A stretch of 49,532 bases of DNA from Aneurinibacillus aneurinilyticus ATCC 12856 (GTDB lineage: Bacteria; Bacillota; Bacilli; Aneurinibacillales; Aneurinibacillaceae), in contig NZ_KE952873.1 in the NCBI RefSeq assembly GCF_000466385.1, forward strand, positions 1 to 49,532. Reading direction: 5' to 3'. Positions 40,830 through 49,466 of this stretch are shown one piece after another (position 1 is the first letter of the stretch; each line of letters begins with the position of its first letter). Under the pieces are notes generated by a model, which saw nothing but the letters and a program-made list of their open reading frames with translations, made no database searches and was not told the origin of the DNA. Made by a program: the position numbers and the translations under genes.

Positions 40830-41078
40830 ATGTCTTATGAAAAAGTGGAACAGGCTAAAGCAACTGTGATTGGTGCTAAGCAAACCTCACGTGCCATTGA
40901 GCTCGGACAAATATCCGAAGTGATTGTGGCCAAGGATGCGGACGCCCGATTAACCGGTAAGGTTATTTCACTATGCCAAGATAAAGGTCTGCCGGTTCAC
41001 TATGTTGATTCGATGCACCGACTCGGCAAGGCATGCGGGATCGATGTAGGAGCTGCAGTGGTTGGTTTAAAAGTATAA
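40830..41078 (+). CDS. L7Ae/L30e-family RNA-binding protein (YbxF-type)
   Basis: The 82-residue protein has the L7Ae fold, with 'VIGAKQTSRAIELGQISEVI' and 'AKDADARLTGKVISLCQDK', which bind kink-turn RNA. The Bacillus homologue YbxF associates with ribosomes. The start at 40830 is 8 nt after GGAGG; ATG 40824 is too close to it, and an upstream GTG lacks a ribosome site. It precedes rpsL as in Bacillus. Confidence 0.92.
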   Translation: MSYEKVEQAKATVIGAKQTSRAIELGQISEVIVAKDADARLTGKVISLCQDKGLPVHYVDSMHRLGKACGIDVGAAVVGLKV

Positions 41079-41095
41079 TATGCAACTTAACTTAC

Positions 41096-41190
41096 GTTTT
41101 TGCTTATTCCCGGGGGCCCTTCTTCAGGAAGTGGCTTCCGGGAGCAAAAACTTTTCGTTTGCCTATCAATGAACCACCAGGACCTGTGGT
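41096..41190 (+). promoter_or_regulatory. Long structured leader before rpsL
   Basis: An extended hairpin runs from GTTTTTGC (41096-41103) to GCAAAAAC (41144-41151). Its inner arm TCCCGGGGGCCCTTC (41108-41122) pairs with GAAG-T-GGCTTCCGGGA (41128-41143) with only one bulge and two G-T pairs. A second hairpin, ACCACCAG/CTGTGGT, lies at 41173-41190. The first is not followed by a proper T-run, so it is more likely an mRNA regulatory or processing element than a terminator. Confidence 0.6.
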
Positions 41191-41228
41191 CTTAAATTCA
41201 CGTGTAACATTGGAAGGAGGTGCGACGC

Positions 41229-41651
41229 ATGCCAACAATTAACCAGCTCGTGCGCAAAGGTCGCGAAAAGAAGGTTTATAAATCTAAATCTCCGGCTCTC
41301 GGAAAAGGCTACAACAGCATGAAGAAGGAGTTAACAGACACGAATTCTCCACAAAAGCGTGGTGTATGTACTCGTGTAGGTACAATGACTCCGAAAAAAC
41401 CGAACTCCGCGCTTCGTAAATACGCTCGTGTACGTTTAACAAACGGCATTGAGGTTACAGCGTATATCCCGGGTATCGGTCACAACTTGCAAGAACATAG
41501 TGTTGTTCTTATTCGTGGAGGCCGTGTTAAAGACTTACCAGGTGTACGCTACAAAATCGTACGTGGTGCTCTGGATACAGCAGGTGTACAAAACCGCAAC
41601 CAGTCCCGTTCTAAATACGGTACAAAACGTCCGAAAGCGCCGAAAGCATAA
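41229..41651 (+). CDS. rpsL: 30S ribosomal protein S12
   Basis: The 140-residue protein contains [11 protein letters not shown] and [11 protein letters not shown], with the streptomycin-relevant lysines in the wild-type state. It sits at the decoding centre. GAAGGAGGTG lies 8 nt before ATG 41229. Upstream in-frame codons at 41220 fall inside the ribosome site. Confidence 0.98.
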   Translation: MPTINQLVRKGREKKVYKSKSPALGKGYNSMKKELTDTNSPQKRGVCTRVGTMTPKKPNSALRKYARVRLTNGIEVTAYIPGIGHNLQEHSVVLIRGGRVKDLPGVRYKIVRGALDTAGVQNRNQSRSKYGTKRPKAPKA

Positions 41652-41709
41652 TCTGCTTCAAGCGATGTAAGACATACGTAAAAACTTAAAGGCAAAGGAG
41701 GGGAAACGA

Positions 41710-42180
41710 ATGCCACGTAAAGGCCCAGTACCTCGTCGTGATGTATTACCTGACCCGATTTACAATAGCAAATTAGTAACTCGCCTGATCAATCGTATGA
41801 TGATTGACGGTAAGCGCGGAGTTTCTCAGCGCATCCTGTATGATGCTTTCAATCTTGTTCAACAACGTTCTGGCCGTGATGCAATGGAAGTGTTTGAAGA
41901 AGCGATGAAAAACATCATGCCGGTTCTTGAAGTTCGTGCTCGTCGTGTAGGTGGTGCAAACTACCAGGTTCCGGTTGAAGTTCGTCCGGAACGCCGTACT
42001 ACACTTGGACTTCGCTGGTTAGTGGAGTACTCCCGCAAACGCGGTGAGAAAACAATGGAAGAACGTCTTGCAGGTGAAATCTTGGATGCTGCCAATAGCA
42101 CTGGAGCAGCCGTGAAAAAGCGTGAAGACACACATAAAATGGCGGAAGCAAACAAAGCGTTTGCTCACTACCGCTGGTAG
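41710..42180 (+). CDS. rpsG: 30S ribosomal protein S7
   Basis: The 156-residue protein is a full-length S7, with '[20 protein letters not shown]' at the N-terminus and '[18 protein letters not shown]' contacting 16S rRNA. It nucleates 30S head assembly. AAAGGAGGGG precedes the ATG. Confidence 0.98.
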   Translation: MPRKGPVPRRDVLPDPIYNSKLVTRLINRMMIDGKRGVSQRILYDAFNLVQQRSGRDAMEVFEEAMKNIMPVLEVRARRVGGANYQVPVEVRPERRTTLGLRWLVEYSRKRGEKTMEERLAGEILDAANSTGAAVKKREDTHKMAEANKAFAHYRW

Positions 42181-42183
42181 GAT

Positions 42184-42209
42184 GCAAGGCGGATACTTAT
42201 CCGCTTTGC
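42184..42209 (+). promoter_or_regulatory. Hairpin between rpsG and fusA
   Basis: GCAAGGCGGATA (42184-42195) pairs with TATCCGCTTTGC (42198-42209), 12 bp with one G-T wobble, 4 nt after the rpsG stop. No T-run follows. It may stabilise or process the mRNA, or balance S7 and EF-G synthesis. Confidence 0.6.
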
Positions 42210-42249
42210 TTTGCCAAATCTCTAACATGAGAAAGGGGCTAGTACTTGC

Positions 42250-44331
42250 ATGGGACGCGAATTCCCCTTAGCCAAGACTCGTAATATTGGTATCATGGCA
42301 CACATTGATGCTGGTAAAACGACGACCACTGAGCGTATCCTGTTTTATACAGGCCGCGTTCATAAGATTGGTGAAACGCACGAAGGTGCTTCACAAATGG
42401 ACTGGATGGAACAAGAGCAGGAGCGTGGTATTACGATCACTTCGGCAGCCACGACTGCTCAATGGAAAGGTCACCGTGTAAACATTATTGACACACCGGG
42501 TCACGTAGACTTCACTGTTGAAGTAGAACGTTCCCTGCGTGTTCTTGATGGAGCTGTTGGTGTTCTTGATGCCCAGTCTGGTGTAGAACCGCAAACGGAA
42601 ACAGTATGGCGTCAAGCTACGACATACGGTGTACCACGTATCGTGTTCGTCAATAAGATGGACAAGACGGGTGCAGATTTCCTCTATTCTGTACGCACGC
42701 TGCATGAGCGTTTGCAAGCGAATGCGCATCCGATCCAATTACCGATCGGTGCGGAGGACAACTTCCGTGGTATCATCGACCTTGTTGAGAAGAAAACATA
42801 CATTTATACGAATGACCTTGGAACAGATATTGAAATCACTGAAGGCTTCCCGGCTGAATTTGCCGAGCAAGCTGAAGAACTTCGCGGTCAACTAATCGAA
42901 GCGGTTGCTGACTTTGATGAAGAACTTATGATGAAATATCTAGAGGGCGAAGAAGTATCGGTTGAAGAATTGAAAGCTGCGATTCGCCAAGCGACAATCA
43001 GCGTTAAGTTCTTCCCGGTTACTTGTGGTTCTGCCTTCAAAAATAAAGGCGTTCAGCCGATGCTTGATGCTGTTATCGACTACCTTCCAGCGCCGATTGA
43101 TGTACCGGCGATCCAAGGTGTTGTTCCAGACAGCGATGAGCAAGTAACTCGTGAATCAAGCGATGAAGCTCCATTCTCAGCGCTTGCATTCAAAATCATG
43201 ACTGACCCTTATGTAGGTAAATTAACGTTCTTCCGTGTATACTCAGGTACACTTGAGTCCGGTTCATACGTGCTTAACTCTACAAAAGGCAAGCGTGAGC
43301 GTATCGGTCGTATCCTGCAAATGCATGCAAATTCCCGTGAAGAGATCAAAATCGTATATTCCGGGGACATTGCTGCAGGCGTAGGCTTGAAAGATACAAC
43401 AACAGGGGACACTCTTTGTGATGAGAAAAACCCTGTAATTCTTGAATCTATGGAATTCCCTGAACCGGTTATCGATATCGCGATCGAGCCAAAAACAAAA
43501 GCTGACCAGGATAAAATGGGTATGGCTCTTGCAAAATTGGCTGAGGAAGATCCAACATTCAAAACGCATACTAACGAAGAAACAGGTCAAACGATCATTC
43601 GAGGTATGGGTGAGCTTCACCTTGATATCATTGTTGATCGTATGAAACGTGAATTCAAAGTAGAAGCGAATATTGGTGCTCCACAAGTTGCATACAAAGA
43701 AGCCTTCCGCCAGGGTGCGAAAGTTGAATCCAAGTATGCGAAACAATCTGGTGGTAAAGGTCAATACGGTCACGTTGTAGTTGAATTCGAACCAGGCGAA
43801 CCAGGTTCCGGCTACGTGTTCGAAAACAAAATTGTCGGTGGTGCGATTCCTCGTGAATACATCCCTGCTGTTCAAGCTGGTATCGAAGAGTCCATGGCAA
43901 ACGGTGTTCTTGCCGGATATCCGATCCTTGACCTGAAAGCAACGCTTGTTCATGGTAGCTACCATGAGGTTGACTCCTCTGAGATGGCGTTTAAAATCGC
44001 TGGTTCTATGGCTTTGAAAGAAGCTGGAAAGAAAGCTAATCCAGCTATTCTCGAACCAATGATGAAAGTAGAAGTAACTGTACCGGAAGAATACATGGGC
44101 GACATCATGGGTGACATCAACTCCCGTCGCGGACGTATCGAAGGTATGGAAGCCCGTGGTAATGCACAAGTTGTTCGTGGTTTTGTACCGCTTTCCGAAA
44201 TGTTCGGATATGCAACAAATCTGCGTTCCCGTACACAAGGCCGCGGCACATACTCTATGCACTTCGATCACTATGAAGAAGTACCGAAGAGCATCGCTGA
44301 AGAGATCGTTAAAAAAGCTAAAGGTCTGTAA
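42250..44331 (+). CDS. fusA: Elongation factor G
   Basis: The 693-residue GTPase has G1 [12 protein letters not shown], the G3 DTPGHVDF motif, G4 NKMDKTGA and the later EF-G domains ending '[19 protein letters not shown]'. It translocates tRNA and mRNA on the ribosome. GAAAGGGG is 11 nt before the ATG. Length and order match Bacillales. Confidence 0.98.
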   Translation: MGREFPLAKTRNIGIMAHIDAGKTTTTERILFYTGRVHKIGETHEGASQMDWMEQEQERGITITSAATTAQWKGHRVNIIDTPGHVDFTVEVERSLRVLDGAVGVLDAQSGVEPQTETVWRQATTYGVPRIVFVNKMDKTGADFLYSVRTLHERLQANAHPIQLPIGAEDNFRGIIDLVEKKTYIYTNDLGTDIEITEGFPAEFAEQAEELRGQLIEAVADFDEELMMKYLEGEEVSVEELKAAIRQATISVKFFPVTCGSAFKNKGVQPMLDAVIDYLPAPIDVPAIQGVVPDSDEQVTRESSDEAPFSALAFKIMTDPYVGKLTFFRVYSGTLESGSYVLNSTKGKRERIGRILQMHANSREEIKIVYSGDIAAGVGLKDTTTGDTLCDEKNPVILESMEFPEPVIDIAIEPKTKADQDKMGMALAKLAEEDPTFKTHTNEETGQTIIRGMGELHLDIIVDRMKREFKVEANIGAPQVAYKEAFRQGAKVESKYAKQSGGKGQYGHVVVEFEPGEPGSGYVFENKIVGGAIPREYIPAVQAGIEESMANGVLAGYPILDLKATLVHGSYHEVDSSEMAFKIAGSMALKEAGKKANPAILEPMMKVEVTVPEEYMGDIMGDINSRRGRIEGMEARGNAQVVRGFVPLSEMFGYATNLRSRTQGRGTYSMHFDHYEEVPKSIAEEIVKKAKGL

Positions 44332-44358
44332 TTTTTCAGCAAACCCCTTTATTGTAAT

Positions 44359-44454
44359 TAAAGAAAGGTTTAAAATGTGTAGAGGGTACATATCCTTCTT
44401 GCATTTGGACCTTTCTTTATAAATACTTATACTTCTTAAAACCTTTAATTAAGG
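44359..44454 (+). promoter_or_regulatory. Structured fusA-tuf intergenic region
   Basis: TAAAGAAAGGT (44359-44369) is an exact inverted repeat of ACCTTTCTTTA (44409-44419), enclosing a weaker AAATGT/GCATTT stem. A CCTT (44442-44445) can pair with AAGG (44451-44454) of the tuf ribosome site AAGGAGG. The upstream TAATTAAAG segment can also pair with CTTTAATTA beside that site, so alternative folds could mask or free it. Confidence 0.45.
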
Positions 44455-44468
44455 AGGCTTTTTTCCAC

Positions 44469-45659
44469 ATGGCTAAAGCTAAATTTGAGCGGAATAAACC
44501 GCACGTAAACATTGGTACTATCGGTCACGTTGACCATGGTAAAACTACTTTGACAGCTGCTATCACAACTGTACTTTCTCAAACTGGTGGCGCGACTGCT
44601 ATGGATTACGGTAGCATTGACGCTGCTCCAGAAGAGCGTGAGCGCGGTATCACAATCTCTACTGCACACGTTGAGTATGAGACTGAGAACCGTCACTATG
44701 CACACGTTGACTGCCCAGGACATGCTGACTACGTTAAAAACATGATCACTGGTGCTGCTCAAATGGACGGAGCGATCCTGGTAGTATCTGCTGCTGACGG
44801 TCCGATGCCACAAACTCGTGAGCACATCCTTCTTTCTCGCCAAGTAGGCGTTCCTTACATCGTTGTATTCATGAACAAATGCGACATGGTTGACGATGAA
44901 GAATTGCTTGAACTGGTTGAAATGGAAATTCGTGACCTTCTTTCTGAGTACGAATTCCCTGGCGATGACATCCCAGTTGTAAAAGGCTCTGCTAAAGAAG
45001 CTCTTGACAACCCAACTGGCGAATGGGCTCAACGTATTCTTGAGCTTATGGCTGCTGTTGATGACTACATCCCAACTCCAGAACGTGCTGTTGACCAACC
45101 GTTCTTGATGCCTGTTGAGGACGTGTTCTCTATCACTGGTCGTGGTACTGTTGCTACTGGTCGTGTAGAGCGCGGTGTCGTTAAAGTTGGTGACCAAGTT
45201 GAAATCATTGGTCTTACTGAAGAGCCAAAAACTACAACTGTTACAGGTGTAGAAATGTTCCGTAAGCTTCTTGACCAAGCAGAAGCTGGTGATAACATCG
45301 GTGCGCTTCTGCGTGGTGTTGACCGTACAGATATCGAGCGCGGACAAGTTCTTGCTAAACCGGCTTCTGTAAAACCACACACAACTTTTACAGCTCAAAT
45401 CTATGTTCTGTCTAAAGAAGAGGGTGGACGTCATACTCCGTTCTTCGCGAACTACCGTCCGCAATTCTACTTCCGTACAACAGACGTAACTGGTATCATC
45501 AAACTGCCAGAAGGCACTGAGATGGTTATGCCTGGCGATAACGTTGAGATCACTGTTGAACTCATCAGCCCAATCGCTATGGAAGAAGGTACTCGTTTCG
45601 CTATCCGTGAGGGTGGACGTACTGTAGGTGCCGGTGCGGTTGCTACTATCATTAAGTAA
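44469..45659 (+). CDS. tuf: Elongation factor Tu
   Basis: The 396-residue GTPase has G1 [11 protein letters not shown]3 DCPGHADY and G4 NKCDMVDD, followed by two beta-barrel domains. It delivers aminoacyl-tRNA to the ribosome. AAGGAGG is the ribosome site. Codon choice is strongly biased. A terminator follows, and the S10 operon usually found next is absent. Confidence 0.99.
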   Translation: MAKAKFERNKPHVNIGTIGHVDHGKTTLTAAITTVLSQTGGATAMDYGSIDAAPEERERGITISTAHVEYETENRHYAHVDCPGHADYVKNMITGAAQMDGAILVVSAADGPMPQTREHILLSRQVGVPYIVVFMNKCDMVDDEELLELVEMEIRDLLSEYEFPGDDIPVVKGSAKEALDNPTGEWAQRILELMAAVDDYIPTPERAVDQPFLMPVEDVFSITGRGTVATGRVERGVVKVGDQVEIIGLTEEPKTTTVTGVEMFRKLLDQAEAGDNIGALLRGVDRTDIERGQVLAKPASVKPHTTFTAQIYVLSKEEGGRHTPFFANYRPQFYFRTTDVTGIIKLPEGTEMVMPGDNVEITVELISPIAMEEGTRFAIREGGRTVGAGAVATIIK

Positions 45660-45681
45660 TCACTGCACGTTATATATTAAA

Positions 45682-45717
45682 AAAGAGACTCGGTCTTCGG
45701 ATCGAGTCTCTTTCTAT
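45682..45717 (+). terminator. Terminator after tuf
   Basis: AAAGAGACTCGGTC-TTCG-GATCGAGTCTCTTT is a long stem capped by a UUCG tetraloop, with T-rich flank. It closes the str operon. Confidence 0.92.
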
Positions 45718-45762
45718 TTTATTGCTTTGTATAAATTAAGACTATAGTTACCAGAAAGGCAT

Positions 45763-45793
45763 AGAAAGCCCCTCTCAATATTCTAGAGAGGGG
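45763..45793 (-). terminator. Terminator of ftsW
   Basis: Read on the minus strand, CCCCTCTC and GAGAGGGG form an 8-bp stem around a 9-nt loop, followed by CTTTCT. It begins about 17 nt after the ftsW stop codon. Confidence 0.7.
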
Positions 45794-45810
45794 TGGGAAA
45801 TATGTATTCC

Positions 45811-46995
45811 TTACGCTTTCCGACGCTGTGTTACTGCTTTTGGAGCATTTTGCAGGCTCCTTCTTCGGCCTTCTAGCTTTTGAACGGTTTGTTTATAGTT
45901 CTCTCGTGAAATACTTAGTACAATTCCGATACTAATCATATTAAGCAATAGAGAAGAACCGCCATAGCTAATGAACGGTAGTGGAACACCGGTAATGGGA
46001 ATAAGACCGGTAACACCACCAACATTAATAAATGCCTGGACAAAAATCATACTGACAACACCGATACCTACGAGTGCTGCAAAAGTATCCTGCACACGGA
46101 GGGTAATCACAAGTATGCGCCATAAGAAGAATAGATACACTAGCAAAAAAAAGCCGGCGCCGAGAAAACCAAGTTCTTCCCCTATAATTGAGAAGATAAA
46201 ATCAGTCTGCACCTCAGGCAGATAAAGATATTTCTCAATACTTTTGCCAAGACCTGCCCCGGTAATCCCCCCATGAGCAAGTGCAAAGTAGGAATGTGCC
46301 AACTGATAGCCTGTCCCTAGGCCATCCATTCCGTCGGCCCACGGATCACCTACATTTTGTAGTCGATTCCACCGATACGGAGTGAAAACCACAGATAAAA
46401 AGCCCACAATGGCAAAAGGGATCCCGCCATAAAGCAGATGTTTTAGGTTAGCACCTCCCGCTACAATAACCGCCATAGCGGTTAGCACAAGAATTACCAT
46501 GGAACCGAAGTCGGGCTGAAGCATGATGGCACCACAGAATAATCCTAACACCACGAAGACAGGAACAAGCCCTTTCTTAATATCGCGGATATTATCCCCC
46601 TTCTTTGTAATAAGTGCGGATAGATAGATAATTATTGCCAGCTTAGCGAATTCAGCCGGTTGCAATGAGGCAAAACCAAGATTAATCCAGCTTCGTGCAC
46701 CATTCCTTAAAAGTCCGATGCCAGGAATCAACACGGCAATTAGTAATAAGAAGACAATGAATGCAATGCCGACAAAATGTTTTTTATAGAATGTATACGG
46801 AACATTCATTGTAAATAGCATAAATGCTAAGCCAATTGAGGCCCACAAGGCCTGCCTTTTCACGAAGTATGTGTCAGTCCCAAACTTATCCAGGGAGAAA
46901 ACGGAACTGGCGCTATAAACGATTACAATACCAAATCCTACAAGAAAGAGGGTTAGGATAAGTATGGGGAAATCAGGTCTTCCTCTTGTTTTCAT
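45811..46995 (-). CDS. ftsW: SEDS peptidoglycan polymerase FtsW/SpoVE/RodA family
   Basis: The 394-residue membrane protein has about ten hydrophobic spans. The SEDS signature 'NVGGVTGLIPITGVPLPFIS' and YGGSSLL lie near the C-terminus, and the tail is basic. FtsW polymerises glycan strands at the division septum with its partner class b PBP. The motif favours FtsW/SpoVE over RodA, but a paralogue cannot be ruled out. ATG 46995 follows GGAGG on the minus strand; longer in-frame forms lack a ribosome site. It is convergent with tuf. Confidence 0.88.
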   Translation of the reverse strand: MKTRGRPDFPILILTLFLVGFGIVIVYSASSVFSLDKFGTDTYFVKRQALWASIGLAFMLFTMNVPYTFYKKHFVGIAFIVFLLLIAVLIPGIGLLRNGARSWINLGFASLQPAEFAKLAIIIYLSALITKKGDNIRDIKKGLVPVFVVLGLFCGAIMLQPDFGSMVILVLTAMAVIVAGGANLKHLLYGGIPFAIVGFLSVVFTPYRWNRLQNVGDPWADGMDGLGTGYQLAHSYFALAHGGITGAGLGKSIEKYLYLPEVQTDFIFSIIGEELGFLGAGFFLLVYLFFLWRILVITLRVQDTFAALVGIGVVSMIFVQAFINVGGVTGLIPITGVPLPFISYGGSSLLLNMISIGIVLSISRENYKQTVQKLEGRRRSLQNAPKAVTQRRKA

Positions 46996-47045
46996 ATTTT
47001 CCTCCGGATATAAAGTTTGCTTTAAGTATATAAACATGGAATCGC

Positions 47046-47073
47046 ATATTAGTAGTTTACTATACCCTGTCAA
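47046..47073 (-). promoter_or_regulatory. Promoter of ftsW
   Basis: On the minus strand a perfect TTGACA (47073-47068) and TAATAT (47051-47046) are 16 bp apart, about 50 nt before the ftsW start codon. Confidence 0.65.
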
Positions 47074-47137
47074 GTGAATCAGGGGTATTTTTTACTTTAT
47101 TTTTGTCCTAAATCAAGAAATGTATTTTCATTTTAGA

Positions 47138-47180
47138 TTAACAATGTCTTAACTTTCCATTAATGATTATGTTCTATGAT
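47138..47180 (+). promoter_or_regulatory. PhoP box and promoter of phoU
   Basis: TTAACA (47138), TTAACT (47149) and TTAATG (47160) stand in exact 11-bp register on the coding strand; a weak TTCATT at 47127 extends the array. A -10 box TATGAT (47175-47180) follows. The boxes fall about -49 to -21, the usual location for PhoP-activated Bacillus promoters. Confidence 0.65.
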
Positions 47181-47298
47181 GTAAAGATACCGTCTTTTCT
47201 ATTCTCAGTATTTTAACACTGCTATGCATATATCAAAATATAAAGTGTAGTCTATAGTATGGAAAGATATTTTCCAAGGAAGGAGGGCGAGCGCTCGA

Positions 47299-47943
47299 AT
47301 GCAAGAAGAGCAGTTGAACCAATTAACGAACGAAGTGGCAGAGATGGCTACAATTGCTCAGACGGGCTTCCTGCAAGCATGGAGAGCATTTCTAGAGGCG
47401 GATGTCGATTTAGCTAGGGAAGTTATCGTACGTGACGAAAAGCTAAATGTATTGGCGGAGAAAATCTTTAAAATGAGTTTGCGTCTTATCGCACTACAGG
47501 CACCCGTCGCTGCCGATTTACGGGCCATAGGTTCATATTTGAAAATCGTGACTGATTTAGAGCGCATTGGGGATCTAGCGGTTGCCATCGCAAAGGTGGT
47601 AGTTCGTCTGGAAGGAAAAGCTTATCAGCTCTCCTTGTTTGAAATGCCTACAATGGCTGAGAAAGTAAAAGAAATGCTAAGTGTATGTGTGCAAGCCATT
47701 AAAAGCGGGGATTTTCGCCGTTTACGCCTGCTGGACGAGATGGATGATATCATTGATGGATATTATAGCAAGTGTTTTGAATACGTGGAGTGGAGCATGG
47801 AGAAGCAACCGGAATTAATTAAAGAAGGTGTGCAGTTAATCAAGGTGCTTCAATCTCTTGAACGTATTGGAGATCATGCGACCAATATTGGAGAATGGTC
47901 ATTGTATATGTCTACAGGAAACATTGCAGATTTAAACACATAG
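47299..47943 (+). CDS. phoU: PhoU phosphate-signalling protein
   Basis: The 214-residue all-helical protein has two PhoU three-helix bundles, each with a metal-binding signature: 'DLERIGDLAVAI' and 'SLERIGDHATNIGEW'. PhoU restrains Pst transport and Pho signalling when phosphate is ample. It lies far from pst but behind its own Pho box. GGAGGG is 12 nt before the ATG, a long spacing containing the palindrome CGAGCGCTCG. No other in-frame start fits. Confidence 0.92.
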   Translation: MQEEQLNQLTNEVAEMATIAQTGFLQAWRAFLEADVDLAREVIVRDEKLNVLAEKIFKMSLRLIALQAPVAADLRAIGSYLKIVTDLERIGDLAVAIAKVVVRLEGKAYQLSLFEMPTMAEKVKEMLSVCVQAIKSGDFRRLRLLDEMDDIIDGYYSKCFEYVEWSMEKQPELIKEGVQLIKVLQSLERIGDHATNIGEWSLYMSTGNIADLNT

Positions 47944-47945
47944 TA

Positions 47946-47995
47946 AATAATGAAGGAAGGCGATTGCAAATGTGCAGTCGCCTTCCTTCATTATT
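47946..47995. terminator. Bidirectional terminator between phoU and the glutaredoxin-like gene
   Basis: An 18-bp perfect inverted repeat, AATAATGAAGGAAGGCGA (47946-47963) with its complement at 47978-47995, is extended inward by TGCA/TGCA. It starts just after the phoU stop and faces the convergent gene. T-runs are short, but the stem is very strong. Confidence 0.75.
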
Positions 47996-48055
47996 GTGTA
48001 GCTATACAATTTTCCTTATGCTGCTTTGTTATCTCAAAAAGAGAATGAAAGAAAG

Positions 48056-48286
48056 CTATACTTCTTCCAAAAGTTTATCTAATTCTGCTGGCTTAAAGCC
48101 CTTTACCGCTTTTCCGTTGACTACGGTAACCGGAATTCCCATGATACCCAGTGCTTCGACTTCTTTTTGGTAGTCCTGATTAGAAAGCAAATCACGGACT
48201 TCAAATGCATGTCCTTTTTCTTGCAAATAATTTTTAACAAGTTCACAGGTGCTGCATCCTGGGGCAGAATACACAATGATTGACAT
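48056..48286 (-). CDS. Glutaredoxin/NrdH-like thiol-disulfide protein
   Basis: The 76-residue protein has a thioredoxin fold with the active site CSTC (Cys11 and Cys14), a cis-proline in MGIPVTVV and the C-terminal GFKPAELDKLL helix. This is the glutaredoxin/NrdH layout. It probably reduces disulfides or works in thiol redox control; the electron donor is unclear. AAAGGAG precedes the start on the minus strand. Confidence 0.88.
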   Translation of the reverse strand: MSIIVYSAPGCSTCELVKNYLQEKGHAFEVRDLLSNQDYQKEVEALGIMGIPVTVVNGKAVKGFKPAELDKLLEEV

Positions 48287-48321
48287 GATGCCTTCTCCTT
48301 TCCGATAAGGTTTTCTTTGTT

Positions 48322-48350
48322 ATTATATAGAAGTTATTTTATGTTTGTAA
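48322..48350 (-). promoter_or_regulatory. Promoter of the glutaredoxin-like gene
   Basis: On the minus strand, TTACAA (48350-48345) and a perfect TATAAT (48327-48322) are 17 bp apart, about 35 nt before the start codon. Confidence 0.55.
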
Positions 48351-48622
48351 GGTACAATTTCTTTATTGCTTTAAAGCTTTTATGCATAAATATTCATTTA
48401 TTATCAATATAATATTTTTATTATTAAGTTAATATTGAATCTTAAAATTTGATAATTGAGCCTTTTTCTTTGTTTAATTTTAAGATAGAAAACGTATTGT
48501 TTAATATGGTATATTGTAACCAATAGAGAAAAAAGAATTATTGTTTATATATATAATGCATAAAAAATGCATAAAAATAGTTGGTTGGAGGAGAAATATA
48601 AGGAGGAAGGGGTACTATTCAA
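48351..48622. other. AT-rich gap upstream of the YitT-type gene
   Basis: With the promoter above, this is a 336-nt gap between divergent genes. It is very AT-rich and shows no coding potential. It contains ATGCATAAA at 48382-48390 and a perfect tandem pair of ATGCATAAAAA at 48556-48566 and 48567-48577. No convincing promoter was found, though TATAAT occurs at 48552-48557. AAGGAGG lies at 48599-48605. Confidence 0.5.
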
Positions 48623-49273
48623 GTGTCATTTGCAAGGCAAATGTTCATGATTTTAGGCGGTTGTTTTTTAGTAGCCCTTGGTATTAGAGTTTTTTCTGCT
48701 TCTGATTTGGTGCTGGGAGGTACAGCTGGAATAAGCATTGTGCTGCATCATATTACCGGGCTATCTTTTGGGGTGCTTTTTTTCTTGATTAATTTTCCCT
48801 TTTACTGGTTGTCAATAAAGCAGCTGGGAATGGGTTTTACACTCAAAACATTTATGAGTGTAACATTACTCTCCCTGCTTTCTGATGGTCTGACTGCTTT
48901 GTTAGATTTTCCAATTATTCATTCGTTTTTTGGAGCCATTATAGGTGGGGTGCTAATTGGTTTTGGATTAATCCTTCTTTTTAGAAGTAACTCTTCACTC
49001 GGGGGCATCAATATTCTTGCTATGTTCCTTAGCAGACGCCATGGTATTAATCCAGGCAAAACCATTATGATTACGGATATTTGCATCGTATGTTCTGCGC
49101 TTTTAGTATTTGACTACATACAGACTTTATACTCTGTCGTTGCTATTATGGTGATGAGTGTTGTGCTTGGACGATATCATAAAAAATCTCCTATAGAGAA
49201 GAATAATAAGCTCATTGGAGAAATGGAGAGAGAGAACGAGGCTAGTGGGCTAGGGCAATCGATTATTCCTTAA
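48623..49273 (+). CDS. YitT/DUF161-family membrane protein, short form
   Basis: The 216-residue protein has about five hydrophobic spans in a DUF161-type pattern ('GIRVFSASDLVLGGTAGISI', 'FGAIIGGVLIGFGLILLF', 'SNSSLGGINILAMFLSR'). It ends in a polar tail instead of the C-terminal DUF2179 ligand domain common in YitT proteins. Function is unknown; a transporter role is a guess from the fold. The start is probably GTG 48623, after GGAGGAAGGGG; ATG 48641 is possible. Confidence 0.82.
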   Translation: MSFARQMFMILGGCFLVALGIRVFSASDLVLGGTAGISIVLHHITGLSFGVLFFLINFPFYWLSIKQLGMGFTLKTFMSVTLLSLLSDGLTALLDFPIIHSFFGAIIGGVLIGFGLILLFRSNSSLGGINILAMFLSRRHGINPGKTIMITDICIVCSALLVFDYIQTLYSVVAIMVMSVVLGRYHKKSPIEKNNKLIGEMERENEASGLGQSIIP

Positions 49274-49294
49274 AGAAGTGCGATGTGAAGATAT

Positions 49295-49330
49295 AAAGTG
49301 CAGGAGCAATATTCCTGCGCTTTTTATTTT
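49295..49330 (+). terminator. Terminator after the YitT-type gene
   Basis: AAAGTGCAGGA (49295-49305) pairs with TCCTGCGCTTT (49313-49323) with one wobble, followed by TTATTTT. Confidence 0.88.
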
Positions 49331-49341
49331 GCAAAAAAGTA

Positions 49342-49371
49342 TTGACCATATTGCGTAATATGTGATAAATT
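49342..49371 (+). promoter_or_regulatory. rRNA operon promoter P1 (candidate)
   Basis: TTGACC (49342-49347) and TAAATT (49366-49371), 18 bp apart, form the upstream of two promoters before the rRNA leader. The -10 match is weak. Confidence 0.5.
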
Positions 49372-49437
49372 ATATTTTGTCGTCACAAAAAAGATTGTAG
49401 GCCTTCGAAATTTTAAAAAATAAATTTCAAAAAGTGC

Positions 49438-49466
49438 TTGCAAGTTGTTTTAAAATATTATAAGAT
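49438..49466 (+). promoter_or_regulatory. rRNA operon promoter P2
   Basis: TTGCAA (49438-49443) and TAAGAT (49461-49466) are exactly 17 bp apart, with an A-rich UP-like region upstream. This is typical of Bacillales rrn promoters. Confidence 0.8.

Noticed and set aside
41380-41560. Possible streptomycin-resistance changes in rpsL
   Set aside because: Both critical lysine motifs are wild type.
43264-44391. Long open frame on the minus strand across fusA
   Set aside because: It is the antisense shadow of a highly biased gene, has no ribosome site or recognisable domain, and its composition (rich in Phe, Cys, His) is typical of reversed coding sequence.
44445-45464. Long minus-strand open frame across tuf
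   Set aside because: Same reason: it mirrors the codon bias of EF-Tu and shows no protein family features.
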